Shown: positions 42,624 to 52,495 of the stretch, in pieces | How the letters are laid out: each line of letters opens with the position of its first letter | Position numbering within the stretch: the first letter of the stretch is position 1 | Assembly (NCBI RefSeq): GCF_003171515.1 | Contig: NC_089390.1 | Location: forward strand, 2,108,001-2,172,000 | Direction of reading: 5' to 3' | DNA: 64,000 nucleotides | Source of the DNA: Pyrenophora tritici-repentis | Lineage: Eukaryota; Ascomycota; Dothideomycetes; Pleosporales; Pleosporaceae | Translations under genes and position numbers: made by a program | The notes under the pieces: generated by a model | The model's input: the letters and a program-made list of their open reading frames with translations, nothing else | Told to the model about the DNA's origin: nothing | Database searches by the model: none

Positions 42624-42976
42624 GTTGTCAAAGTAGACTACATCATAGCCATCTAGTTGCTTGCGAAATGCAAAACCATGCTTACGCTAGAATATACCAA
42701 AGTAGGATAGCAGCCAAGACCAGTCATTCAAATAACTTTGGTTCAGTCATGAAAACATGGTTCGTATTGTTTTATCATATACTCCGTAATGTCATCATCA
42801 CCTACATCCGCACGCCAGGGTCCCGAGCAACAAACTCATAGAGGCATTCCGCGCCTTGTCAAGGAATCGGACTCCGAATTTCCCCCCAAAGATAGAGTGG
42901 TAGCGCCAGCCAGTACATGCGCGCCACGCACCCCGTCTCGTGCCAGTCAAATGCTTGATGCGAGAAGAAACAACAC
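42624..42976. other. Convergent 3' region of the HAD phosphatase and SBA1 genes
   Basis: 353 nt. Nothing beyond 3' UTR-type sequence is recognised. Confidence 0.5.
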
Positions 42977-43914
42977 CTAAGCAAGCTCCTCGATCTTGGA
43001 CTTCTCACCTGCTGCATCTGCTGCGGGTGTCTTGTCCTTGCTGTCCTCGTCGTTCTCGAGTTCGGGCATGTCGTCGTCGTCATCGTCGCTATCGTCGCCA
43101 CCAGCGTCCATTCCCATGCTGCTCAGGTCCATACCGCCCATACCAGGCATGCCAGCCATGCCTCCCATGCCTCCCATGCCTCCAGCACCGCCGAGCTTAC
43201 TGAAGTCGATGCCACCGAAGCCACCATCACCACCAGCGCCGCCCATAGGGTTCATCTGGTTCATGGACTCGTCCTCGGGTGCCTCGTCTTGCTCATCCTC
43301 ATCGACCCACTGAATATTGTTAGCACATAGCTCTCTTTTACTCCTAAGTACGTAGCTTACCTTGTCGAAATTGGTCTTGAGGAAGTGCATCTTCTTGCTG
43401 TCTTTCAGCAGACGAGGCCAGTACTCCTCCTTAAGTTCCTTCTTGCGCAGTACCAATGTGACATCACGGCCGCTGTGATGGATCTTTGACTCCTTGGGAT
43501 CGATCTCCGCGTAAAACTCGAGGTCAACGGCGTATGTGACTTTCTTAGATGTTGAGGTACCCTTGAAGCTGAGTGACTCCTCCTTGAGGTCGAGCTTCAG
43601 ATCCGACTCTGGTACGTCGGCGGCAACGATGGTGAGGTATACGTAGTTCTTCTCAGGCTCGGTACTTGAGGAGCGTTGCGCCCAGGTGACTGTCGCATGT
43701 TAGTATCGAATGGCTCCTTACAGGCTCTATGAAAGCTGTCAAAATCCGTCGCGACAGGCAGTGCAGGATGCACGTGTATCTGTGACGGGTCCGTCCCTGT
43801 CACAACCATGGTCCTTGTCGCGAACAGGAAAACCACGGAAAGTGTCCCGGGAGCTTTTTCGGATATGGCTTGGTGGATAGGCTGCAGCTTACCTTCTGGA
43901 ATCTGCGTAGTCAT
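42977..43914 (-). CDS. SBA1: Hsp90 co-chaperone p23/SBA1
   Basis: Three exons, 43914-43893, 43689-43361 and 43309-42977, give 227 residues. The first intron is long (203 nt) and follows only seven codons; the second is 51 nt. The CS domain spans about 5-110 with VTWAQRSSSTEPEKNYVYLT, SLSFKG, KIHHSGRDVTLVLRK and the diagnostic EEYWPRLLKD. The tail is Gly/Met-rich (repeated GGM units, about 155-190) and then strongly acidic (DDSDDDDDD). p23 stabilises the closed ATP-bound state of Hsp90. The disordered tail is typical for fungi, though the GGM repetition is pronounced. Confidence 0.96.
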
Positions 43915-44611
43915 TTTGAGGCTTGTGATTTGGTGATGCGTTTTCCAATCGTGTTCGAACAGTTATCTGAGGTTTCTGTACAGTCTTCTTAGGCGTGGAT
44001 TGCTGGGTAGTTGTAGTGTTTGTTGGGAGGAAGCAGTTTGAAGGTGGAAGAAATGCACAGTTGTGGAGGGACTAGCGTGGAAAGTAATAGAAGCTCTGTG
44101 GAAACTTGGACTTCAGCGCCCCGGTTTTGATGGATCAATTACGGAATGGAGCTCGTAGGGCGGATTAGCAATTTATTTGATAGGTGTCTTAGATCTGCTA
44201 AATGGTCTCAGCCAATGTCGCGTTGAGATAGACAAACCTCGATCCCGGGGCTAGTGGGTTGCAACTGCCCCGCGAAGAGCTCAACATCACATGGGGCCCG
44301 AGCTCGAGTGTTGCAAGGCATGCTGCCACACCCGGGACCCTTACCCTACTCATGCATGAACGACCGCTTGTATATACAAGACTTGCGCAGCAGGTAATAT
44401 CCGTGTGTAAACACCTACGTAGTGAATTGTGATTGACTGGCTACATTCACTTGCCCGAATAGACGCGCTCGTGACCAGGCGCTCTTCATTCTTACCTACA
44501 CCGACTCCCGCCTTATCCCCGACCGTTCGCATATGCGATACTTGCTTTTCTGGTCTAAACACCAACCCACCACAAGGCCTTAAGCACGCATTCCATAACT
44601 GAGCGCCCGCC
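43915..44611. promoter_or_regulatory. Divergent region between SBA1 and VPS24
   Basis: 697 nt. No gene or RNA is recognised. The right half is the VPS24 promoter. Confidence 0.5.
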
Positions 44612-45349
44612 ATGGAGACCATCCGAGGTCTCCTCTGGAAGCCGACGCCCGAGGAGCAGGTACACCACCCTATCACTACATGTCGCAGCAGCCCACTAAC
44701 CAAGCCCCCCCAGAAGCGCAAATGCAATGCCCTCGTCCGGCAAAACGTGCGCAAGCTCGACCGCGATATCCAACAGCTTAAAGCCACAGAGCAAAAAACC
44801 AAGACGCTGATCCAACAATCGTCCAAACGCGCCCAACGCAACCCCTCCATGGCCAAGCAAGCCAACCAAGACGTTCGTATCTTCGCCCGCGAACTCATTC
44901 GGATCCGGAAACAAAATAACCGCCTCATGACGTCCAAGGCGCAGCTCAATAGTGTGCAGATGCAGGTCAATGAGGCCTTTTCGGTTAGGAAGATCGAGGG
45001 CAGCATCAAAGCTAGCACGGGCATCATGAAAGACGTCAACAGTCTCGTGCGCTTACCGGAGCTGACGGGCACCATGAGAGAGTTGAGCTCTGAGCTCATG
45101 AAGGCGGGCATTATTGAAGAGATGCTGGATGATACATTGGGCGAGAATGAGATGCTGGAGGGAGAAGCGGATGAGGCTGAGGAGGAAGTAGATAAGGTAC
45201 TGAGCGAGGTGCTCAAGGACAGGTTACCACCGAGCAAGGCCAAGGAAGAGGAACTGCCTACTGCGCCACAGCACGAGCAGGAAGAAGAGGAAAACCAAGA
45301 AGAACTGTTGGCGCAGATGCGCGGGCGGTTGGAGGCGCTCAAGAGCTGA
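44612..45349 (+). CDS. VPS24: ESCRT-III subunit VPS24 (CHMP3)
   Basis: Two exons, 44612-44659 and 44714-45349, give 227 residues. The intron is 54 nt (44660-44713), with a GTACAC donor, a CTAAC branch and a CCCCAG acceptor. Removing it gives the canonical METIRGLLWKPTPEEQ followed by KRKCNALVRQNVRKLDRDI. The Snf7 core helices run to about residue 160. The acidic C-terminus ends with a MIT-interacting motif, LLAQMRGRLEALKS. Vps24 polymerises with Vps2 on endosomes and recruits Vps4 during multivesicular body formation. The intron is a multiple of three without stop codons, so retention would insert 18 residues. Confidence 0.95.
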   Translation: METIRGLLWKPTPEEQVHHPITTCRSSPLTKPPQKRKCNALVRQNVRKLDRDIQQLKATEQKTKTLIQQSSKRAQRNPSMAKQANQDVRIFARELIRIRKQNNRLMTSKAQLNSVQMQVNEAFSVRKIEGSIKASTGIMKDVNSLVRLPELTGTMRELSSELMKAGIIEEMLDDTLGENEMLEGEADEAEEEVDKVLSEVLKDRLPPSKAKEEELPTAPQHEQEEEENQEELLAQMRGRLEALKS

Positions 45350-45777
45350 GCTAGCATACAGCACATTGCAACATTCGAATATTAGATTTGGGAACTGGCG
45401 TTTGGGTGCAGGGGCTTGATGTATGCAGCGAAATCAGCGACGACAGAATGAATTTCTGAGATCAACAGTTACCACATGTTCTATATTAGCCACTATAGTT
45501 TGTCATGTCATCTTCTCCAAACACTGCACGGTTGACAGATACAGAGCATCATCTCAAAGAAATGCATTGGAACAACAACATGCCCTTCCGAACCGGGCGA
45601 ACGCGATTTTTAACCCATCTCTCATGACATCTTATAACGTCTTGGTATCAATCGCTTTTCGTCTTTCTTTACAAGGGGAAAAATCCAGAGTACCACCACC
45701 TATCCGAGCAACACCTCGCCGATCTATATCTTTCCTCATAAAACAAACTACGGGCTACATGCTACACGAATACGTAT
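45350..45777. other. Convergent 3' region of VPS24 and the zinc-cluster regulator
   Basis: 428 nt, AT-richer than the genes. No feature is recognised. Confidence 0.5.
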
Positions 45778-48326
45778 TCAATCACCCCTAATAATCTTTC
45801 CAACAAACTTGAGTTCCCACTCCTTCGGCTCCTCGCCTACAAAAAGCGCATTCGCTCGGTCATCCAGCATCTGTGCTGTCACAGCAATGCCATCGTACCA
45901 CTCGCGTGCCTTGTCGTTGGTGTTCTCGCTCCATACTGCTAGCACGCCGTCTGGACTGCGGGGTGTGGGCTTCGGTGGTACACCACGCATCTTGAGTAGC
46001 ATGTTAAGGATATCGCTGAACTTGTCGCCTTGCTGGGAGAATGATGAGGGGGATTTGTCGAGGGGCCAGCGGGGATTACGGGGGGATTGGTGGTTAATGA
46101 TGTCGTCTGCTGCTGATGGAGAGGAATTAGATTGCAGGGCTGAGGCTAGATCGGCATCGAGGGATTGTTGTTGCTTAAAGGTGCCGTCGATAGTGTCGTT
46201 GGGGTTTTTGTCAAAGGGTAGTTCCCAGGATCGGAAGAGCCAGCACATACGCTCTACACAGGCGAGGAGCATGACTGCTACTAGGAAGGTCTCAAACGGG
46301 TTCGCTTGTTGGCGCTGGAGAAGACGACGCTCGAGGTCGTTCATGACGATGCGGGCAAGACATGCGGCGCGCTTCTCTGTCGCGCCCATGAGCTGCATGG
46401 TGATGAGATTGTAGGAGGCAGCATGCTCGAGTGATGTAATCGGTGTGCGGATGCCGTCCTCAATGTCTGCAGGCGCCAGTATAGCAGGAGCCATGGTGGG
46501 CGCAAGTGAGGGGTTGGAGAAGATGTGCCATTCAAAGTTACGAGATGTAAGTATGCGGGTGAGGTTCCAGAGCTCCAATGCCTTGGAAATGAGACCATCC
46601 TGACTTGATGATGCTATGCTCTTTGCGCTGTGTACCGTCGCTCTCATAAAGTCCGAGTCCTCGGTATCGGAGAAGTGGCCCCCCATCTTTTTGATATAAT
46701 GGTCCAACTTGCCACTAACGTCGTCGTCGCCGTCTATTAGCTCCAGATCGGGCGATGATAGTCCAGCAAAAATGGCAGGATCTATGTCCGTGTTCTGAGC
46801 AGCCTGTGATTGCTGACATTTCAGGGGTATAAATGTAACAAAAGTCGCAGAATCAGGGAAATGGGAAGCCTCTATCCGTCCTGGAGTTTGATCGAGTCGT
46901 ATTTGACCTTTCGCCTGGTTGGTTGCATGGAAGGCCAGAACACTATGGAGGCCTGCGGAGTATAGACCAAATTCCTCGGCGATTCGTGTACGGATACATG
47001 GCTGCTTCCATAAACGCGCACTCTCAACATTCTGGCAAGTATTGCAAGGATTCTCTCCGGAACATGGCTTCTTCAGCATGCGGCACCGAATACAGGCTCC
47101 TCGTTTTCGTACCTCCTGTACCTCTTTACGCCTAGTGTCGGTGAAGCGACCCCTAACCTTGGGCTTTGCAGGCTTCTGGTTCATGCTGAAATCAGTAGTG
47201 AAGTGAGTCTGATTGCCTGGGTTCATCGCTAGCGGTCGCGGATGGCCCATACCTTTGTGCATCTCAGTCGCCTGCATTTGCTCTTTGCCATGATCTTGCA
47301 ACATGGGATCCAACGAATTGGGCTGTATATTTGGCCATTGCCCACGTCCTTGCGGGTGGAAGAACTTTCCATCTGATATACCATGCATACCATGTGAAAG
47401 GTTCATGTCTGACTCCATAGCCATGCCATTCGTTAGTGGCATCAAGTCGTTCGCCGCGGATGCTGCCATGACTAGCGATGGAACCATATGCGCCATAGAG
47501 TTGGAATTCGAGAGAGGCATGTGGCCCATGTGAGGCGAAGTGGAAGGAGAATGATGTAGTGACCCGTTGAATTGGTACATGGATGGCATGGTCGGCGCAT
47601 TTGTCATGTCTAGACCGTGCGATAGGCCTCCCAAGTCAGAACCATCTGGCCTATCGTCTTGTATCAAGAACTCTTCTAATAGTCCCGCGTGGCTCGAATG
47701 GTGATTGTTATGGCTGTTGTTATTGTTGTGCATTTGCGATGGCTGCTTCTCTGCCATGCGCTTCCCACTCAGGTCCAGATGCTGTCGCGATACCTCTGCC
47801 AGTGTCTCTAAAGCAGAAAGCTGCTTCGACGGCGCAAATGGGAGGTTCATCTCCTGGCCATGTTGCATTTGACTCGTTCCAGATGCGTTTGCATTGTTCG
47901 TCTGCGTCATATTGTCGGGGAGGGGCAGTTCGTGCATTTGTAGCAACGCACGCTGGCGATCTTGAAGAGGTAAGGCGGGACATTTTTTGACGAGATGGTT
48001 GGTGAGACTATCAATGCGACCTTTGGGAAACTAGACGCTGTCAGCCATCACCTTTCACTCTCCTTTTTCTTTCATCATCAAAACTTGTAATTTGAACCCC
48101 CTTCATCGCAGAAAAAAAGCTGCCTGCAGTCTTGTAGCCAAAGTTCATGTGCTACTTCTGGATGTGTATAGTACAAAAATATCACATTAGTGCGCAAGGG
48201 CTTGATGTAGTTACTCACCTTTTCACCGCAAGATTTGCAGGTATGCTGGTAGCGATTGCTTGCATCCTCCAGCTTGGGTCCACGCTCGAAATATTCGAGA
48301 ATCAGTTGGTTGGGCCTCCGACCCAT
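45778..48326 (-). CDS. Transcription regulator with BED-like finger and divergent Zn2Cys6 cluster
   Basis: Two exons, 48326-48219 and 48030-45778, give 786 residues; the 188-nt intron has a GTGAGT donor and CTAG acceptor. The N-terminus carries a BED-like finger, C30-x2-C33-x14-H48-x4-C53 (CKSCGEKFPKGR...NHLVKKC), interrupted by the intron right after GEK. A His/Asn/Met-rich linker follows (about 80-330). Near 345-385 lies a zinc-cluster motif CIRCRMLKKPC plus CNTC, spaced C-x2-C-x6-C-x5-C-x2-C-x12-C, where the last gap is wider than the usual 6-9. The C-terminal 400 residues are helical, as in the regulatory region of fungal zinc-cluster factors. It is probably a nuclear DNA-binding regulator; targets are unknown. 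Confidence 0.9.
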
Positions 48327-48752
48327 GGTCAACTCAGGATTCGGGTACCTGGACCATGTCGTGGGTGGTGGAATGTTTTTGCAGACAGAATCAGGCGGTC
48401 AAGGCTCCGGCGGTGTGGAAATCCTTTTGTAGCCTATGGTTGGTGGAAAGAGTGTGCGGAGTGTCTGACGTCGGAGCGCGGTACTATTCCGGGCGTGCTT
48501 AGGCGCGTGAGATCACCTTGGCGTTAGGGTGCCACCCAAGCTAAAGCCATCCGAATGCGAACATCGATTCATCATGTCCCTCGATGGATTGCTATCTATT
48601 CGATACATGGTAGGAAGGCTTTCATAAAGATCTACCACTGCAACAAATGCTTTGAGAATGAAACGTTGATGGAAATCCGCATGCTGCACACTCCTTTTGG
48701 ATGCCCAGGTATTCTCACCAAATCAGGCATAACCTTGTCGGGTAATCGTATG
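48327..48752. other. Spacer between the BED/zinc-cluster gene start and the MSH5 stop
   Basis: 426 nt holding the promoter of the regulator gene and the MSH5 3' UTR. A short plus-strand frame is not supported. Confidence 0.4.
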
Positions 48753-51700
48753 CTAACTGCGGGAATCCGTGGTTGTGGAGATAGTCAGTATATCCGCTAA
48801 TGTAGTCTTGGGGTCTTCATAAACATCGGCTTCGAGGAAGTCCCTTGCGATTTGCTCCTGGATCAAAGTTAGAAGCGTCCATGCATTGCATTAACTTACT
48901 TGCCGCTTCTTCGAGTTCGGCGGTTTCATCTTCTGGCATTTGGCAGCATGCGGCGACAAGATTCTCACCTCGCACTGAAAGAAGTATGAGGTTTTCGGCA
49001 CGTTGTATTATCTCCTGAGGAACACCATTCATTGCAGCGCAGCTACCTCGATGTCAATAATCGTAAACCAGAGTGGATCATACAGACTCACCATGTACCG
49101 AAGCTTGAAGTACTTCGACCTTCCCGGAAGCTACATACTTTTAGTCCACTCATAACGCAATTTACTGAGCCGACTTACTTGTATAGATACGTTATTTGGT
49201 CGCTGACCTCCACTGCATCTGTATCGATGCGTACTTCCAGGTGTCCGAAAGCAAGTGCTGGCCTTGGCTTGAGTAGTTCCCTCTCGAATAGTTCTATCAG
49301 GGGTCAATAATTGGTCGTACATTGAGCAAGGCTATCCACCATGGAAATGCGTAGTGCCAATGACCTTCGGCCTTTCGGGACCTAAGCTCAACAGATGTTC
49401 CATGACTGCGCACGCCAACCCAGCTCCATCACTGGTCTCAGTGCCTTTGCCAAACTCGTCGATGATGAGCAGGCTTCGGCGGGTAGCCAGGCTCAGGGCC
49501 AACGAGATCTGCTGCAAATCTATCATGAAAGCGCTCTGGATCCGAGACACCGTCTCGCGAGTTGTGACCCTGGAGAGTATCTTGTCGGTTATACCAATCT
49601 TTGCGCTGTTTGCTGGTACAAAGCTTCCAATATGCGCCATGTAGACGATCAGAGCAACCTGTTTGAGATACACACTTTTGCCCGAGTAATTGGGGCCTGT
49701 CAACACAAGCATGCTTGGATTATCTTTGTGCGCATATGTATGGCGATTAGAAGAGCTAGTGAACTGCTGGAAGTCGGCAGCATAGCGCTGATCAGATGCC
49801 CCTGAATGTGTTGGGTCTCCGTCTCCGCCTCTTAGAATTGTATTATTGGCGATGAAGGAAGATACTGTAAGCTCTTGCAGTATATGACTATTAATGTTAG
49901 TAGCCTCAACCTGATTCCAAGATTTTGAGACCTACCGTCCTCCTTTGATGTGTATGATGTTTTCATCTGTCATGCTAGGGCGACAGAGCTTATATTTCTT
50001 TGCACCTTGCGCCAGGGCAATCAAACTGTCAAGCTCGCCACAAACGTCAGAGCAGGAAGTTAGAAGTTCCTGGTATTGCAGTAGGTGTTGAGCAAGCTCA
50101 TGACTGATCTCAATCTCGCGATCAGATATGATACCGTAAACGTCGCCAAAGTGATCGTCCATCTCTCGTGTCTCGCTGTTCTTGAAGTACACCTGCTCTT
50201 CAGTACTGAACATCCTCTCCCAAGGATTGTCGAAGCTGCCATCGTAGACAGCAGTACCAGTCTCGGGGTCGACTGGAGTCGTGCAGAGAAAGCCTATCTG
50301 AGGAAAATAGATGACATTCAAATTTGCGCCTATTCTGATCAGTACCACTGCACGTTTTAAATGCGGTGCATGGCCAGTAAAAAGTGAAACTTAGGTGTAT
50401 ATCCGAGATAAGAACAACTCACGTAGGTCAGAAGGCATTTTTTCGGACAGCTTTCTTGCCACTCGATTGAGAAAGTCATCAAGACTATCCAAAGTCAATT
50501 TCATTTGGTCCAGCTCCTCATCGATGCCTGGTATTATGACCGTTCGGCCTTGTTCTACTGAACTCTTCAGATCGATAGTTTCTCTGATTTTTCTTCCGAT
50601 CTGGGCCAAATGATAGCTTTCAAACGTCGTCAAAACCTTTCAAAATTAGTACTGAGGCAAGTTCGTTCTGTGATACTGCTTTGCGCTTTTGAGCGGTAGG
50701 AATGAAGACTTGCCTTATTCTTGATAACCACTAGTTCCCCTCCTAGTACTTCTTGTAACGTATCTTTGATCTTAAGCGCATGAAACACAAACTTTATCAG
50801 TCAGATTGATCTGTTCAGTATTTCAAACGCACTGTGACTTACTGCCATGATCGATGTCCATATGCTTTTCGAAAACCCCCGGGCTCCTTTCGTCGAACCG
50901 CCCACGCCTTTTCTGAGGTTGATCATCACAACCCGCATGTTGCCAATATTCTTCAGGCTTTGTACGATAGTTTGCAACGCTGACTCATTGTCTGGGCGTG
51001 TAAAAATTTCCACCGTGTTCAATCTCTCGTTGATGATATCAAGGTTGAGGCTAGGGCGAAGGAACTGCTGCCGAAGCAAGAACCTGCCCTGCGGTGTTCT
51101 TGCAAGATGATGGAATAATCCGTACACCGAAAGGCCTTCTTTTTCGCCCGAGCTAGCTTTAGTCGGGCCTTTGTTGTGTGAACGTGGATGAGATTCGGCA
51201 CCCATTATTTGTAAAGAGTGCAGCGTATCAGAATTGATAAACATCGTTTCACGAATCGTGAACATCTCCAGAGTTACGACACGAAACATCAGGCGGGCAG
51301 TGTGATCACCCGGTAGATACGAGGCAGCACGTCGGCGTTGTATATACGATATCAGTGCGCCAGCGCAGCCTACCTATGTATACATCAGTAAAAATATACT
51401 AAAAGAGAGGTCCTCCATACTGTTGAGCGGCTTTCAAGGTCGATCCACCCTGCGAGGCGGAGTAATTGCCCTTGCTGGCCGGCAGAGCTCTCCTCTTCAT
51501 GGTGGTTCGCAGCAGCAAGCTCTCCCGGAACGTTGAATCTGACACGTGTACCATTCTCTTCGCCCAGTCGAAGGGCTACTAGCTTGGTTCTTGCTGAGTC
51601 GTAGTAAAACTCGCTCGGGGGCCTCACTTCGAGTAGATAAGGGAAACGAAACTGGTCGTTGTCACCGCTGCTAGACTCTCCGCTCCTGGCTTCCGGGTCG

Positions 51701-52209
51701 AAGCACTCGATCACCTTGTCATCAATCTTAGTAGAGACCAAGATCACTGTAGGCTCGATGAAAGTTTTTACTGTGTGTCATTAGTCAAGTACCTGTGTGC
51801 CAAGCTAACAACACGCACATGACTCCACGATGTCGATGTCACCGCATTGTATATCTTCCATGAAATACATCTTTTCGTCTCTTGCTACATAATAGCAACA
51901 CCCCACTGTGCCGCGTTGCGTCAGATCGACGGTCATGATGGTTTCATTCAAAGTATCGTCGTTGCCGTTGATTACATCTAGTGTTTCAGAGCGAGTGTTG
52001 AGCGACGTCTCGTCTGGAAGCGACCTATCCTGGACGTGAATATGTGAGCGCCAGCGCGAAGTGGCAGCTGAGGGCGTGATAGATGGACGCCTGGCCGACT
52101 TGGAGCTGGAAGTGCTCCAGGAATTGACTGTGCGGTTACTGTGCGAAGCAGCGCTGCTGCGACTTCCTCTATGCCGATAAGGTTGCGTGACGGGAAGTTT
52201 GCGCGGCAT
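48753..52209 (-). CDS. MSH5: Meiotic MutS homologue MSH5
   Basis: Eleven exons: 52209-51819, 51770-51421, 51373-50843, 50791-50714, 50636-50423, 50347-49936, 49887-49340, 49293-49179, 49130-49092, 49042-48904 and 48857-48753, giving 973 residues. Each join keeps the frame. The first 90 residues are Ser/Arg-rich. MutS domains follow ([54 protein letters not shown]). The ATPase has Walker A GPNYSGKS (about 722), Walker [12 protein letters not shown] (about 801) and the dimer helix [20 protein letters not shown] junction. The mismatch-binding Phe-x-Glu domain of MSH2/6 types is lacking, as expected. MSH4-MSH5 stabilises crossover intermediates in meiosis. Eight introns are GT-AG; introns 4 (50713-50637) and 10 (48903-48858) appear to begin with GC. 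Confidence 0.9.
48858..48903 (-). other. MSH5: GC-AG intron 10 of MSH5 with overlapping GT donor
   Basis: 46 nt, donor GCG|GCAAGTAAGT, CTAAC branch, CCAG acceptor. The GC donor yields a 34-residue C-terminal exon in frame. The strong GTAAGT four bases downstream would shift the frame and end after about 15 residues. Confidence 0.5.
50637..50713 (-). other. MSH5: GC-AG intron 4 of MSH5
   Basis: 77 nt. The donor is AAG|GCAAGT, the best possible context for a GC donor. The acceptor GAAAG lies just after a TACTAAT branch site. Splicing joins VVIKNK to [12 protein letters not shown] in phase 0. Retention would hit a stop, and no GT donor nearby gives the same frame without deleting a family-like segment. 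Confidence 0.6.
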
Positions 52210-52495
52210 TCTTGCGGTCGAATAACACCGAGAGTGTTGCTGGTGTTCGTGTACTTGAGGTGAGTGACGGGTATTGTACTAGAAGAAGTTGCGAAGGAGC
52301 GCTCGCGTGACGCGTGCCTGCCGCGACAAAAATGTAGAAATATGGGCATGAGTATGAGCAGGGTATTCTGAATTTATGCAATCTCCAGAGAAAAGAAACT
52401 GGCTACCTACAAATGCCGATTATGCTACATTATGTACATGTGCTGTAATTGTCTACAGTGTATTTTACAGTCGTATCATCGTTAGTCATGCCACA
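52210..52495. other. Spacer between MSH5 start and HSP78 stop
   Basis: 286 nt containing the MSH5 promoter and HSP78 3' UTR. Nothing specific is seen. Confidence 0.4.

Noticed and set aside
44350..45366. A 338-codon antisense frame covering VPS24
   Set aside because: The plus strand encodes an unmistakable ESCRT-III protein; the antisense frame has Ser/Leu-biased low complexity and no motif.
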